Source: Pseudomonas frederiksbergensis
GTDB lineage: Bacteria; Pseudomonadota; Gammaproteobacteria; Pseudomonadales; Pseudomonadaceae
Reading direction: 5' to 3'
Assembly: GCF_035751725.1 (NCBI RefSeq)
Contig: NZ_CP142104.1
Span: 3,224,001 to 3,288,000, forward strand
DNA: 64,000 bases
Shown here: positions 31,801-47,374 of the stretch, in pieces
Layout: every line of letters begins with the position of its first letter
Position numbering within the stretch: the stretch's first letter is position 1
Made by a program: the position numbers and the translations under genes
The notes under the pieces: model-generated
What the model was told of the DNA's origin: nothing
The model's input: only the letters and a program-made list of their open reading frames with translations
Databases searched by the model: none

Positions 31801-34800
31801 GCTGAACACTGTCCGCAGGCTGTGTTGGCGAACCACCAGTTGCGCCAGCGCCTGTTCCAGCAAAGCCGGCTGCAGGAGCCCGTCCAGGCGCAAGGCCAAG
31901 GACAGGTGATAGGCCTGGGTGTCGCCCTGCAGACGGTCGAGGAACCACAAGCGTTGCTGAGTGAAATGCAACGGCGTCGAGGGTTCTTCGAACGCACGCA
32001 GAATGCCGTCGGCCTCGGTGCTGGCCTGGGCCAAGGTGGCGGCCAGGTCGCGCAGCACCGGTTGTTCGAAGACGTTGCGCAATGGCAAGCGTCGGCCATG
32101 CTGTTCGGCGATTCGTGCCACCAGCCGCGCCGCCAGCAACGAATGTCCGCCGAGGGCAAAGAAGTTATCGTCGGCGCCAACGTCGGTGCATCCCAACAAC
32201 TCCTCCCAGAGCCCGGCCAGGGTCCGCTCCCACTCGCTCGACAGCGCGCCCTGCTGGCCGTCACGCTGCTGCGGTGCCGGCAGGGCCTTGCGGTCGACCT
32301 TGCCGCTGGGGCTCAACGGCAGGGTCTCGAGGCGAACGAACTGGCTGGGCAGCATGTAGTCCGGCAACTGCGCGCCAAGGTTGGCGCGCAGCGCCGTTTC
32401 GTCCAGTGCGTCGCCAGCGTAGTAACCCACCAGCCGCGCCGATTCACCGTTGCCCAGCAGCACCACGGCCGCCTCGCGAACCCCGGGGATGCGGGACAGC
32501 AACGCTTCGATTTCGCCCAGCTCGATACGGAACCCCCGCAGCTTGACCTGGAAATCCAGGCGTCCGAGGTAATCCAGGCTGCCGTTGCTATTGCGGCGCA
32601 CCCGGTCACCGGTACGGTACATGCGCGCGCCGGCGACGAAAGGATCCGGCAGGAACGCGGCGGCGGTCAGGCGCGCGGCAGCGAAATAGCCTCGACCCAG
32701 GTTGGCCCCGGCCAGGTACAGCTCACCGGGCACACCGGCGGCGACCGGTTGCAGGTCGGCGTCGAGCACGTAGGCGGCGGTATTTGCCACCGGTTGCCCG
32801 ATCGGCACCTCGACGGCGCTTTCGTTGCCGCTGCGTACTTCGAAGGTGCTGTAGACGGTCGCTTCCGTCGGGCCGTAGCCGTTGATGACGTTGGCCCCCC
32901 TGCCCTCGATGGCTTCAGCCAGTGCGCACGGCAAGGCTTCGCCACCGGAGATGGCGCGCACGCCCTGCCAACTGCGCGAAGTGTGCGCCACCAGCATGCG
33001 CCATGTGGCCGGCGTGGCCTGCATGACGGTGGGTTGTCCGGTGATCAGCAACTGATCGATCGCTTGCGGATCCCGCGCCTGTTCCCGATCGGCCAGGAGG
33101 ATGCTGGCGCCATGGGCCAGGGGCAGGAGCAACTCGACGATGGCAATATCGAACGTCGCGGTGGTCAAGGCCAGGACCCGGTCACTGGCCGTCATCGGCA
33201 AGACCTGTTCGACAGCCAACATCAGGTTCATCAAGTTGCCACGGCTGATTGCCACGCCTTTGGGCTGGCCGGTGGAGCCGGAGGTGTACAACACGTAGGC
33301 GAGCTGGCCGGGGATGCAGGCCACAGGCTTGCGCGTGCCGGTCGAGCCGCTGGCGTCGATGTCGAGCAACGGCAGCCCGGTGTTCCACTGCGCCAATACG
33401 TTAAGGCTCGCGGCGGTACCCAGGCATAACGTGGGCTGCGCCGCTTCGAGAATGTAGCGGCCGCGCTCCGGCGGCGTGTCCTCGGCCAACGGCACGTACG
33501 CCGCCCCGGCCTTGAGCACTGCCAGCATCGCCATGGGCAGGCGTGCATCGCGGGGCAGGCTCAACGCCACGCGGTCTTCGACACCGACGCCATGGGCCTG
33601 CAACGTCGACGCGAGCGCCTCGGCGGCCTGGTCGAGTTCGGCGTAAGTCAGGTGCTGATTGCCTGCGACGACGGCAATCGCCTCGGGCTGGCGGGCAACC
33701 TGGAGCGCGAAGGCTTCGAGCATGTCCTGCTGACCAGCCACCGCGCGGCCATCGATCCGCGCCAGGGCCCGTTCAGCGCTCTGCCATGCCAGTTCACCCA
33801 GAGGCTGGGCGGCTTGCTCGATCAACGCATCGAGCAATGCCAGGTATTGCTCGGCCATGCCTTGCGCAGTCTGCTGGCGGAACAGATCGCGGCTGTATTG
33901 CAGGCTCAGGCTGATGCCATGCTCGCTGTCGCGCACGTCCAGGTGCAGGTCGCACAAGGCGCTGTCCGGGCGGTTGTCCAGCGGTTCGGCGATGACGTCG
34001 GTGAGCTCGAAGCGCTCCAGGGCGTTGCCCGGGAAGTAGTTGAACATCACTTGGAACAGCGGGTTGTAGCTCACCTGCCGGACCACGCCCAGCTGTTCGA
34101 TCAAGTAGTCGAACGGCAAGTCCTGGTGGGACTGGACCGCCACGGACAAGGCCTGCAATTCGTTCATCAGTTGCAGCGGGCTGCGCTCGCCGGAGAGCTT
34201 CTTGCGATACACCAGGGTATTGACGAAGCAACCCACCAGCGGCTGCAAGACCGCATGGTGCCGATTGGCCGCCGGGACGCCGACTAGGATGTCGTCTTCG
34301 CCGCTGCGGCTGCGCAGCAGCAACTGAAAAGCGGCCAGCAGCGGGATGAAGTTGCTCCAGCCGTGGCGGGCGCTGAAGGCCTTGAGTCGTGCCGCCAGCT
34401 CGTCAGGCAAGCGACACTCGACACGTCCACCGGCCTGGCTGGCCTGGGCGGGACGAGGAAAATCGGCGGCCAGGTCGAGCACCGGCAGCTCGCCGGCCAG
34501 TTGTTCGCGCCAGTAGGCCAGCTCTTGCTCGCACGCCTTGCTGCCCATCCAATGGCGCTGCCACACGGCGTAGTCGGCGTATTGCATTGCCGGGGCGGGC
34601 CGCGGGGTCGCCAGGCCCCGGCGCCGATTGCGGTACTGTTCGCAAAAGCCGTCGATGATCAGCTGCAGGGACCAACCATCGGCAACGATGTGGTGGCAAT
34701 TCAACGACAGGACAAACGCCTCCGGCGCCAGGCGATACAGCCTGGCGCGCAGCAGCGGCGCCGCGTCGAGGGCGAACGGCGTCATCGCGTCCCGGCGCAG

Positions 34801-37800
34801 TCGTTCGTGCAGCGCGTCTTCGCTCGCCACATCGATGACCGGCAAATCAACTTCGCTGTGCGCCAGGACAACCTGGCTCGGCCCTTGAGCCGCACCGATG
34901 AACCCGGTGCGCAGCACCTCGTGCTGGTCGAGGACCGCTTGCAAGGCAGCGCGCAGGTCAGCGACGTGCAGCTCGCCCGTCAGGCGCACGGCGCCGGCCA
35001 GGTTGTACGCCGGACTGTCGGGGTCGAGTTGTTGCAAGAACCACAGCCGTTGCTGGGCAAACGACAGCGGCAGCGTTTCCGGGCGCGGCAGCAAGGTCGG
35101 CGACGGTTTTACCGCGCCCGCCTGGTTCTCCAGCCAATCGGCCATGGCGGTGATGGTCGGACGTTCGAACACGACCCGCAACGGCAGGTCCTTGCCGCTG
35201 AGCTTGCCGATCAAGCCGATCAGTTGGGTTGCCAGCAGCGAATGGCCGCCCAGCTCGAAGAAATTGTCCTCGACACCCACCTGGCCCAGGCCGAGCACGC
35301 TCTGCCAGGCTTCCACCAACTGGCCTTGCAACTCGCTGCTCGGCGCCACATAGCGGGCCTGGCTTTGCGCGGCGAAGTCCGGCGCGGGCAGCGACTTACG
35401 GTCGATCTTGCCGTTGCCGTTGAGTGGAAAACGTTCCAGGAACACGAATGCGCTCGGGATCATGTAGGCCGGGAGATTGCCCAGTACATGCTCGCGCAAC
35501 GTCTCGATGCCGCAGGCCCCATCGGCCACGATGTAAGCCACCAGCACCTTGGCGCGTTGCTGGTCGTCACGGGCCACAACCACGGCTTCGCGCACGCCGG
35601 GGTATCGGGTCAGGCAAGCCTCGATTTCGTCCAGCTCGATGCGGTGGCCACGAATCTTGACTTGGTGGTCGGTGCGTCCGACGTATTCCAGGTCGCCGTT
35701 GGGCAGGAAGCGCGCCAAGTCACCGGTGCGGTAAAGGCGCGAACCGTCGTTGGCGATCGGATCCGGCAGGAAGACTGCCGCCGTGCGTGCCGGATCGGCC
35801 ATATAGCCGCGCCCGACGCCGACGCCGGCGACGAAGATTTCCCCGACCGCGCCCACCGGCATCGGCTGCAAATCAGCGTTGAGCAGGTACAAGCGATTGT
35901 TCAGCGTGGCGCGGCCGATCGGTACGTTGATGCGTTGTTCCGGCAAGCGTTCGAGCAGCGGATGAAAGGCCACGTCATCGGAGCATTCCGCCGGCCCGTA
36001 GGCGTTCATCAGCGGGATCGCCGGATAACGTTCGAACCAGCGACGCGCCAAGGCTGGCGGCAAGGCCTCGCCCGTGGCGAGCACCCAGCGCAGGGACGAG
36101 GTTTCCAAGCCGGCGTCAAGCAGGCTTTGCATCAATGACGGCACCGCTTCGAGGATGCTGATGCCGTGACGTCCGATGGCCGAGGCCAATGCCTCGGGGT
36201 CCTGCACCACGCAGTCGCCGAGGATCACCGTGCGCGCACCCAACACCAGGCCGGCGAGGGTTTGCCAGACGGAAATGTCGAAGCACTGCGGCGCGGTCTG
36301 GGCGATCACGTCGTTTGCATCGAGCCCCAACCCCGGCAGTTTGCCGAGGATGTTATTGAGCATGCCCGCCTGCGCAACCATTGCACCCTTCGGCGTGCCG
36401 GTGGAGCCAGAGGTGAAGATGCAATAAGCCAACGATGTGTCGTGCACGGTGACGTTCAGGTCATCGTCGCCGTAGCTGCAAAGTACCGAAGGGTCGTAGC
36501 GCACGGCCTTGGGGCGCTGGTCGAGCAGGTCGAGGGCCTGCATCGCCAGTTCGCCCTGCCCTGCGCTATGAATCAGCAACGGCGTGCGGCTCTGGCGCAG
36601 CACCTGGGCCAGGCGCTGGGCCGGGTTGCGCGGATCGAGCGGCAGCCAACCGGCACCGGCCTTGAGCGTGGCGACAATCATTACCACCAGGTCCAGGCCC
36701 CGTTCGTCGAACACCGCGATCAGATCGTCACGGTTCACACCTTGCGCGCGCAAATGTCGGGCCAGTCGGTTGGCGGCGCGGTTCAACTGATCGAACGTCA
36801 GGGTTTGCTCGCCGTGGACAATGGCGATGCGTGCCGGGGTCTGGCGAACCTGTTCCTGGAAACGTTCGATGTACAACGGTTGCAGCAGTTGTTCGTCGGG
36901 TTCCAGTCCGCCACCGGCCCAGACCTCGTGCTGGTGGACGATTTCACTTTCATCGAGCATTGCCAGTCGATGCAACGGCGTGCCGGCATTTGCGCCGAGG
37001 GCTTCGCCCATGTTCAATAACAAGGTGCGGAAATGCCGCAGCATCTGCTCGACTTCTTCACGCAGGAACCAATCGGTTTGGTAGGTCAACTGCAGGTGCA
37101 GACGCTCACCTGGCACGATCACCACGGTGATCGGGTAGTTGGTGTGGGTACGGTTGGCCATGTCGCTGATCAGGTAGTCCAACTGCCCCTGGCGCAAGTC
37201 GGCGGCAATGGGCGCGTTCTCGAACACGAACAGGCTCTGGAACAGATCCTGGCGCTGCACATCGCTCCAACGCTGGATGTCCGCCAGGGAAACACTTTCA
37301 TGCTCGCGCAGGCTGAGGTTCTCGGTCTGCAAGGCTTTCAGCCACGGCCCGAGCCCTTCCTGCGGGCCATAGCGCCAGCGCAGCGGCAAGCTATTGATGA
37401 ACAGGCCGACGATGCTTTCCATGCCTTGCAGGTGCACCGGACGGCCGGCGACGGTGATGCCGAATACCAAGTCGCGATCGCCGCTATAGCGCGCCAGCAA
37501 CAAAGCCCAGGCGCCTTGCACCAGGGTGTTGAGGGTGAGGCCATGTTGGGCCGCAACGCTCTGCAACGCCTGGGTCTGCCCGGGTTCCAGGAACTCGACA
37601 CAGTCCTCGACCGGTTCGGCAGCGCCTTGGATGCGGCCAACATGACCGAAGCCAAACTCGTTCGGCGTGTCGAAGCCCGCCAGCCGCTGTTGCCAGAAGG
37701 CTTGGTGATCTTCCGGTTTCTGGGTCTCCAGCCAGCGGATGAAATCGCGATAAGGGCGCGGTGTCGGCAGGTTCAGTCGACGTCCTTCCCGGGCGGCGCG

Positions 37801-38351
37801 GTAGCCGTTGAGGAAGTCCATCATGATGATCGAGAAGCACCAGGCATCCATGAGGATGTGGTGGTAGCTGCGCACGAACTGGTAGGTGTCGGGTGCCAGT
37901 TTGTACAGCCTGACTCGCATCAGTGGCGCTTTGGTGAAGTCCAACCCTTCGGCGCGTTCTTCGCTGAGCAACTGCTCGAGGCGATCCTGTTGCTCGCCTT
38001 CGCTCAGGTGCGACCAATCCTCGAAGGTGATCGGCAGTTCGACCTGCTTGTGCACCACCTGCATCGGGCGCTTCTGCTGCTTCCATACGAACGAGGTGCG
38101 CAGCAGTTCATGGCGCTCCACCACCTGCGCCCAGGCCTGGCGGAATGCCGCGAGGTCCAGGTCCGGCATGACCATGACATGGCGATATTGCAGCAGATAC
38201 ATGCCCTTGCCCGGGTGCATCAGGCTGTGGAACAACAATCCTTGCTGCATGGGAGCCAGCGGGTAAATAGCTTCGATGTTGCGCGAAAGAGCCTTGACCT
38301 TGTCGTTCATGCTGACGGTATCCGAACCTGTAATGTTTGGGACGCGGGGGC

Positions 38352-38355
<4 letters not shown>
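28846..38355 (-). CDS. NRPS 2: C-A(Dab)-PCP-C-A-PCP-C-A-PCP
   Basis: A 3169-residue trimodular synthetase. Module 1 starts with a D-to-L type C domain ('[13 protein letters not shown]', HHILMDA at 165-171), which fits the epimerase ending NRPS 1. Its A domain (about 495-990) has pocket D-I-W-E-L-T-A-D-D-K, the well-known diaminobutyrate code; carrier Ser1039. Module 2: C with HHIVADG, A pocket D-I-V-Q-I-G-G-V-Y-K, carrier. Module 3: C with HHIIADA, A pocket D-M-P-Q-L-G-A-V-W-K, carrier 'GGHSLLAMR' at the end. The last two pockets share Gln at position three-from-A5 and a 'TFDI/AFDM...ELLLPL' core seen in small-residue activators, but I cannot assign the amino acids. It adds residues two to four. 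The start overlaps the NRPS 1 stop; ATG 38310 is an alternative. Confidence 0.92.
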
Positions 38356-43166
<4,811 letters not shown>

Positions 43167-43237
43167 TTGATGTCCTTCATTTTTGCTTGTTTGGAATAAG
43201 CCGCCCAATGCGGCGGCTTAATGCAAGTGCGTCGGGC

Positions 43238-44227
43238 TCAACCCGCCGGAGCAGGCTCGGCCATGGCAACCACGACCTTTCGTGCGCCTTGGAATGTCGA
43301 GCGGCCGTGGGCCACCAGCATGTTGTCGAGCATCAGCACGTCACCCGCCTGCCAGGGGAAGCTCACCTGGCAGCGCTGCAATACCGCACGAACATGCTCC
43401 AGGGCATCCAGCTCGATAGGCGAGCCATCGCCATAGAAGACGTTACGCGGCACGCCCTCTTCGCCCACGATGGAAATCAGCGTCTCACGCACGGGCGCGG
43501 CAAGGTTGGAGATATGGAACAGATGCGCCTGGTTGAACCACACCCACTCCCCGGTCACCGGGTGTTGGGCCACGGCCTGGCAGACCTGGCGCGTGGACAG
43601 CTCGCCGTCATCCTTCCATTGGAACTGGATCTGGTTGGCGCGGCAGAAATGTTCGACTTGCGCACGGTCTTCGGTGCTGAACGCCTGTTGCCAGGGCAAA
43701 TCGAGACCGTTGCCGTAGTTGCGCACGTACATCAGGCGCTTCTCGGCGAACCGTTGGCGGATCGCCGGATCGAGTTGCTGGTAGACCTGGCGGCTGTCGG
43801 CGATGGGGGTTTCGCCGCCCACCGCAGATGCCTGTACGCAGTGGAACCAGATCTTCATCGGCCAGTTGAGCGAGTAGGACTGCTCGTTGTGCAGCGGGAT
43901 CACCTGGTGGGCCGGGTATTCGGTGGAGGTGTAGACCCGGTTGTTGAGCTTGGTGCGCGGCGTCGAGGCGTAGTCGTAGGTCAGCAATTCGTGACCGAAA
44001 CTGCGGGCGAATACTTCGAAGTCCGCCTCACCATTGAACGCAAAACCACGAAACAGGATGCCGCCGACACGCGGCAACTCGGTCTCGACCGCCTGCAGGA
44101 TCTGCGCTCGGCTGTCCTGCCAGGCGGCACCACTGGTTGGCGCCTGGAAGATGAACGGCAAGGTCCGCTCGTTGCCCGGCAAGCCTTCCATGGATTGAAC
44201 CTGTGCACGCGCCAAACCAGTTTCCAT
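43238..44227 (-). CDS. Stand-alone SyrP/TauD-like Fe(II)/2-oxoglutarate aspartyl beta-hydroxylase
   Basis: A 329-residue non-haem oxygenase of the syringomycin SyrP branch of the TauD family. Metal ligands: His and Glu in 'VIPLHNEQSYSLNW' and the distal His in 'LMLDNMLVAHGRSTF', with Arg in 'GARKVVVAMAEP' for 2-oxoglutarate. Family members hydroxylate the beta carbon of Asp while it is bound to an NRPS carrier. It heads the biosynthetic operon, 71 bases ahead of NRPS 1, and lies 78 bases downstream of a Fur-like site. Likely substrates are the Asp residues of NRPS 1 and NRPS 3, which carry tandem carrier domains (inference). The start at 44227 has GAGGGA seven bases upstream; longer frames lack a ribosome binding site. 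Confidence 0.9.
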   Translation of the reverse strand: METGLARAQVQSMEGLPGNERTLPFIFQAPTSGAAWQDSRAQILQAVETELPRVGGILFRGFAFNGEADFEVFARSFGHELLTYDYASTPRTKLNNRVYTSTEYPAHQVIPLHNEQSYSLNWPMKIWFHCVQASAVGGETPIADSRQVYQQLDPAIRQRFAEKRLMYVRNYGNGLDLPWQQAFSTEDRAQVEHFCRANQIQFQWKDDGELSTRQVCQAVAQHPVTGEWVWFNQAHLFHISNLAAPVRETLISIVGEEGVPRNVFYGDGSPIELDALEHVRAVLQRCQVSFPWQAGDVLMLDNMLVAHGRSTFQGARKVVVAMAEPAPAG

Positions 44228-44304
44228 TTTGTGATCCCTCGCCATTCCGATGAGCGTGTTTTTTTTGAGAGCACAAACTAATACAAACGAGTAACAACCG
44301 CAAT

Positions 44305-44319
44305 AGAGAATCATTGTCA
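44305..44319. promoter_or_regulatory. Fur-like site ahead of the biosynthetic operon
   Basis: AGAGAATCATTGTCA matches TGATAATnATTATCA at 11 of 14 positions. It lies 78 bases before the hydroxylase gene that starts the NRPS operon, within the 123-base gap after the binding-protein gene. It overlaps a 12-bp palindrome GTCATTAATGAC (44317-44328). Confidence 0.72.
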
Positions 44320-44350
44320 TTAATGACGTTTGTATGACAATCGACACAAA

Positions 44351-45301
44351 TCATTTGGCCTGGAGCACGCTCTCCCGTTCAGCGATATGGGACATCAACA
44401 GGTAGGCGGAACCCAGCAACCCCTGCATCGTATCGGCGTAGCGGCTGCGGTTCAGATAGAGAAACTGGCGGTTCTTCACCGCAAACAGGTTCTGCCATTG
44501 AGGCGACTGGCGAAACGCCGCCGTGCTGGCCTCCGAATCGAGCAGTTCTTCGTAGGTATCGATAATGAAATCACTGTCGAAGTCGCCGATTCGCTCCAGG
44601 CTGTACGGCACGTTCTGGCGCGCTTCACGATAAGCGGCGACACGGCCGAGGCCGAAATCAGCGATGACGTCATCCATTCCGCCCCGGCCGATCAGTTGGA
44701 AACCGTCGGTATAGACCTCAAGGGTCGTGACAGTGATGCGCGAAGGGTCTTTGACCCGCTTCTTGAACTCGCTGACGATCCACTCGTACTCGCGGAGCAT
44801 TTCTTCATAGCGTTGCTGCTTGCCCACCAGCTCGGCCAGTTGCTTGGCGTAGGTCTTGATGTCACTTTCCCGCGAAGGCAACAGCACGACCGGTGCGATT
44901 TTGCTGAGCTTTTCCTTGAGGTCGGCGTGATAGGACAGGCCGACGATCAGGTCAGGCTTCAGGGCGGCAATGGCCTCCAGGTCAGGCGACTGGTGCGAGC
45001 CGATGTACTGGATGCCGGTCACATCGAAGCGCTCCTGGGCTCCGCGAAACAGCACGTCCGAAAACAGCTTCTTGCGCCCTGTCGAGCCGCAGGGCTTGAT
45101 CCCCAACTCCAGCAACTGAGTGGTCAGGCTGAAGTCGTGCAGGGAAACGATGCAACGAGGTGAGACCGGCACTTCGACCCGGCCGAAGCTGTTCTCGAAC
45201 ACCTTGGTTTCAGCCGCGCCGACGTGCATGGACATCAACGCCAACGGCACGCACAGCATGCCCACCAACCCTTGGAATATTGCTTTCACCCTTCCCCGCA
45301 C
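44351..45301 (-). CDS. Periplasmic ferric-siderophore-binding protein (FecB/FhuD-like)
   Basis: A 316-residue class-III periplasmic binding protein. Signal peptide 'AIFQGLVGMLCVPLALMSMHVGAA' is followed by the fold's hallmarks: 'PRCIVSLHDFSLTTQLLELGIKPCGS', 'DLEAIAALKPDLIVGLS' and 'RIGDFDSDFIIDTYE'. It should carry the ferric siderophore from the TonB receptor to the permeases. The start is GTG at 45301, set by GGAGG seven bases upstream; the next ATG would cut the signal peptide. It is the last gene of the FecEDCB-like import operon, 43 bases after the second permease. Confidence 0.88.
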   Translation of the reverse strand: MRGRVKAIFQGLVGMLCVPLALMSMHVGAAETKVFENSFGRVEVPVSPRCIVSLHDFSLTTQLLELGIKPCGSTGRKKLFSDVLFRGAQERFDVTGIQYIGSHQSPDLEAIAALKPDLIVGLSYHADLKEKLSKIAPVVLLPSRESDIKTYAKQLAELVGKQQRYEEMLREYEWIVSEFKKRVKDPSRITVTTLEVYTDGFQLIGRGGMDDVIADFGLGRVAAYREARQNVPYSLERIGDFDSDFIIDTYEELLDSEASTAAFRQSPQWQNLFAVKNRQFLYLNRSRYADTMQGLLGSAYLLMSHIAERESVLQAK

Positions 45302-45344
45302 GCGTTTGCCTCCAATAATTTCAAGATAAGCGTCGCTGTGTTTC

Positions 45345-46394
45345 TCAGCGACTGCGTTGGCGCGCCAACAATATGATCAGGTAAGGCGCGCCAATGATTG
45401 CGACCACCAGCCCCGCCGGTAACTGCAACGGCGGAAAAAGCCCCCTGCCCAGCGTATCGCCCGCCAGTACCAGCAACGCCCCCACCAACGCCGACAAGGG
45501 CATCAGCGCACCGTGGCGATCGCCTGCCAATTGCCGCGCCAGATGCGGAGCCACCAACCCGACAAACGTCATGGTACCGACATTCGCCACGGCCGCCGCG
45601 GTCAACATGACGCTGCACAGCAACAGGAAAATCATCACGCCGGTGACATTCAGGCCGCGGCTGAGCGCGACTTTTTCGCCCAGTTGCAACAGGTTCAACT
45701 GGCGATGGAAAAACAACAACGGAACACCTGCCAGCAACAGCCAGACGCCAAGGCTGTGCACCTGTGCCCAGCCAGCGCGATGCAAGCTGCCACCCAGCCA
45801 CATGAGGGCCGACTCCACCTGGTCGATGTTGCCGTAAGTGATCAGCAGGTCAGCCACCGCGCTGAGCATGGCGGTAAGCCCGACGCCGACGAGGATCAGC
45901 CGCAGCGGCGAAATGCCCTGGCGCCACGACAACAGCGCGACGAAAAATGCCACGGCCAAGCCGCCCGCCAATGCCGCCAGCGGATAGAGTTCAAGGGGCA
46001 GCAGCGAGGGCCAGAGCACGATGATCAGCAGCATCGTCACACTGGCGCCCGACTCCACGCCCACCAGGCCCGGCGCCGCCAGCGGGTTGCGCGTCAACGA
46101 CTGCATCAACAGGCCGGCCAGTGACATGGCCATGCCGGCAAGGATCGCCAGCGCGACACGCGGCAGCCGCAACTCCCAAAGCAGATTGCGCATGGTCGAG
46201 TCGACCTGTCCGGGGAACCACAACGCTTGCCAGGCCTGGGCAACCCCCAACGAATAACTGCCGACGGTCAGCGCGTACAGCGACAAGGCAACCAATGCGA
46301 AAATCAGCACCAGTACCGAGATCACGTCGACGGGCCGGGCCACCCAAGGCAGCAATGGCAGCGCCCTGGGCAACGTCAGTCCCAGGCGCGTCAT
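45345..46394 (-). CDS. FecCD-family iron-siderophore permease (second)
   Basis: A 349-residue BtuC/FecCD-type permease with about ten membrane helices. Typical motifs: 'LRLPRVALAILAGMAMSLAGLLMQSLTRNPLAAPGLVGVESGAS', of which the LRLPR and NPLA-P-LG segments define the family, and 'FVGLVAPHLARQLAGDRH' near the C-terminus, the loop that contacts the ATPase. It pairs with the preceding permease to form the inner-membrane channel. ATG 46394 is fixed by GAGGAAAG upstream and the four-base overlap with the first permease stop; the frame stays open far upstream but that part is antisense-like filler. Confidence 0.92.
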   Translation of the reverse strand: MTRLGLTLPRALPLLPWVARPVDVISVLVLIFALVALSLYALTVGSYSLGVAQAWQALWFPGQVDSTMRNLLWELRLPRVALAILAGMAMSLAGLLMQSLTRNPLAAPGLVGVESGASVTMLLIIVLWPSLLPLELYPLAALAGGLAVAFFVALLSWRQGISPLRLILVGVGLTAMLSAVADLLITYGNIDQVESALMWLGGSLHRAGWAQVHSLGVWLLLAGVPLLFFHRQLNLLQLGEKVALSRGLNVTGVMIFLLLCSVMLTAAAVANVGTMTFVGLVAPHLARQLAGDRHGALMPLSALVGALLVLAGDTLGRGLFPPLQLPAGLVVAIIGAPYLIILLARQRSR

Positions 46395-47374
46395 TTGACT
46401 TTCCTCAACACCAGCGCGACAAAAATCGGCCCGCCGATCAGCGCCGTGACAATCCCGGTGTTGAGCTCGAAGGGCCGCACCACGGTGCGTGCGGCGATGT
46501 CCGCCAGGATCAGCAGCAGCGCGCCGAGCAAGGGCGCGGCCAGCAATAGCCGCCGATAATCGTCGCCAAACAACAGCCGCGCAGTGTGAGGCACCACCAG
46601 CCCGACAAAACCGATCGGCCCTGCCAGCGCCACGGCGCACCCTGACAGCAGGACCACGGAGGCCAGGCCGAACAGGCGCATTTTCAACAGATTGACGCCC
46701 ATGCCGGCCGCGGCCTGCGGCCCCAGTCGATGAGCATTCAGGGCCCGAACATTGATCAGGCACAAGCCCATGCCCAACACGACATAGGGCCAGACCCATG
46801 CCTGCATCGAGCCTCCGGTCACGCCGATCGACCCGGTGAGCCAGCGACGCAGGCTGTCGAGCCCTTGCTGGTCGAGCAACAACAGGATCGAAGTAATGGC
46901 GCTGAACAACGCCGCAATCATCGCCCCGGACAAGGTCAGGCGGATCGGGTTATGGCCCCTGCCCGCCAGCAGCAGGACACCGATGGCCGCCACCAGGGCA
47001 CCGCTGAACGCGAACAGCGGGATCATCGACAGGTCGTGCCCCGGCAACACCAGCAAGCCGAACACCACGAACAACGCCGCGCCGCTATTGATACCGAGGA
47101 TGCCCGGGTCAGCCAATGGATTGTCGCCCACGGCCTGCATGATCACCCCGGCCATGCCAAGGCTGGCCCCCACCAGCATCGCGACCAACAGGCGCGGCAG
47201 GCGGCTGCCGCGGATAACGCTCTGGTCGGCGTTGTCCGGCGCATAAGCCACCAGCGCCTGCCAGGCTTCGCTCCAGGGAATACTCTTGGCGCCTACCGCC
47301 AGATGCAGCAGCGCGGCCAAGCCGATGGCGAGCAACAGGCCCAGCCACACCGGCAATCGCAATCCGTGACTCAC
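46391..47374 (-). CDS. FecCD-family iron-siderophore permease (first)
   Basis: A 327-residue BtuC/FecCD permease. It shows 'GSRLPRLLVAMLVGASLGMAGVIMQAVGDNPLADPGILGINSGAA' (family core: RLPR, NPLADPGILG) and 'GPIGFVGLVVPHTARLLFGDDYR'. About nine to ten hydrophobic helices. Together with the next gene product it forms a heterodimeric channel, as in FecCD or FepDG. Start and stop overlap both neighbours by four bases, so production of ATPase and the two permeases is coupled. Confidence 0.92.
   Translation of the reverse strand: MSHGLRLPVWLGLLLAIGLAALLHLAVGAKSIPWSEAWQALVAYAPDNADQSVIRGSRLPRLLVAMLVGASLGMAGVIMQAVGDNPLADPGILGINSGAALFVVFGLLVLPGHDLSMIPLFAFSGALVAAIGVLLLAGRGHNPIRLTLSGAMIAALFSAITSILLLLDQQGLDSLRRWLTGSIGVTGGSMQAWVWPYVVLGMGLCLINVRALNAHRLGPQAAAGMGVNLLKMRLFGLASVVLLSGCAVALAGPIGFVGLVVPHTARLLFGDDYRRLLLAAPLLGALLLILADIAARTVVRPFELNTGIVTALIGGPIFVALVLRKVK

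Noticed and set aside
19871..33429. Very long open frames on the plus strand opposite NRPS 2 and NRPS 3 (over 1400 codons each)
   Set aside because: They are mirror frames of high-GC coding sequence: no recognisable domains, low-complexity Gln/Arg/His-rich translations, no ribosome binding sites, and the minus strand carries unmistakable NRPS domains throughout.
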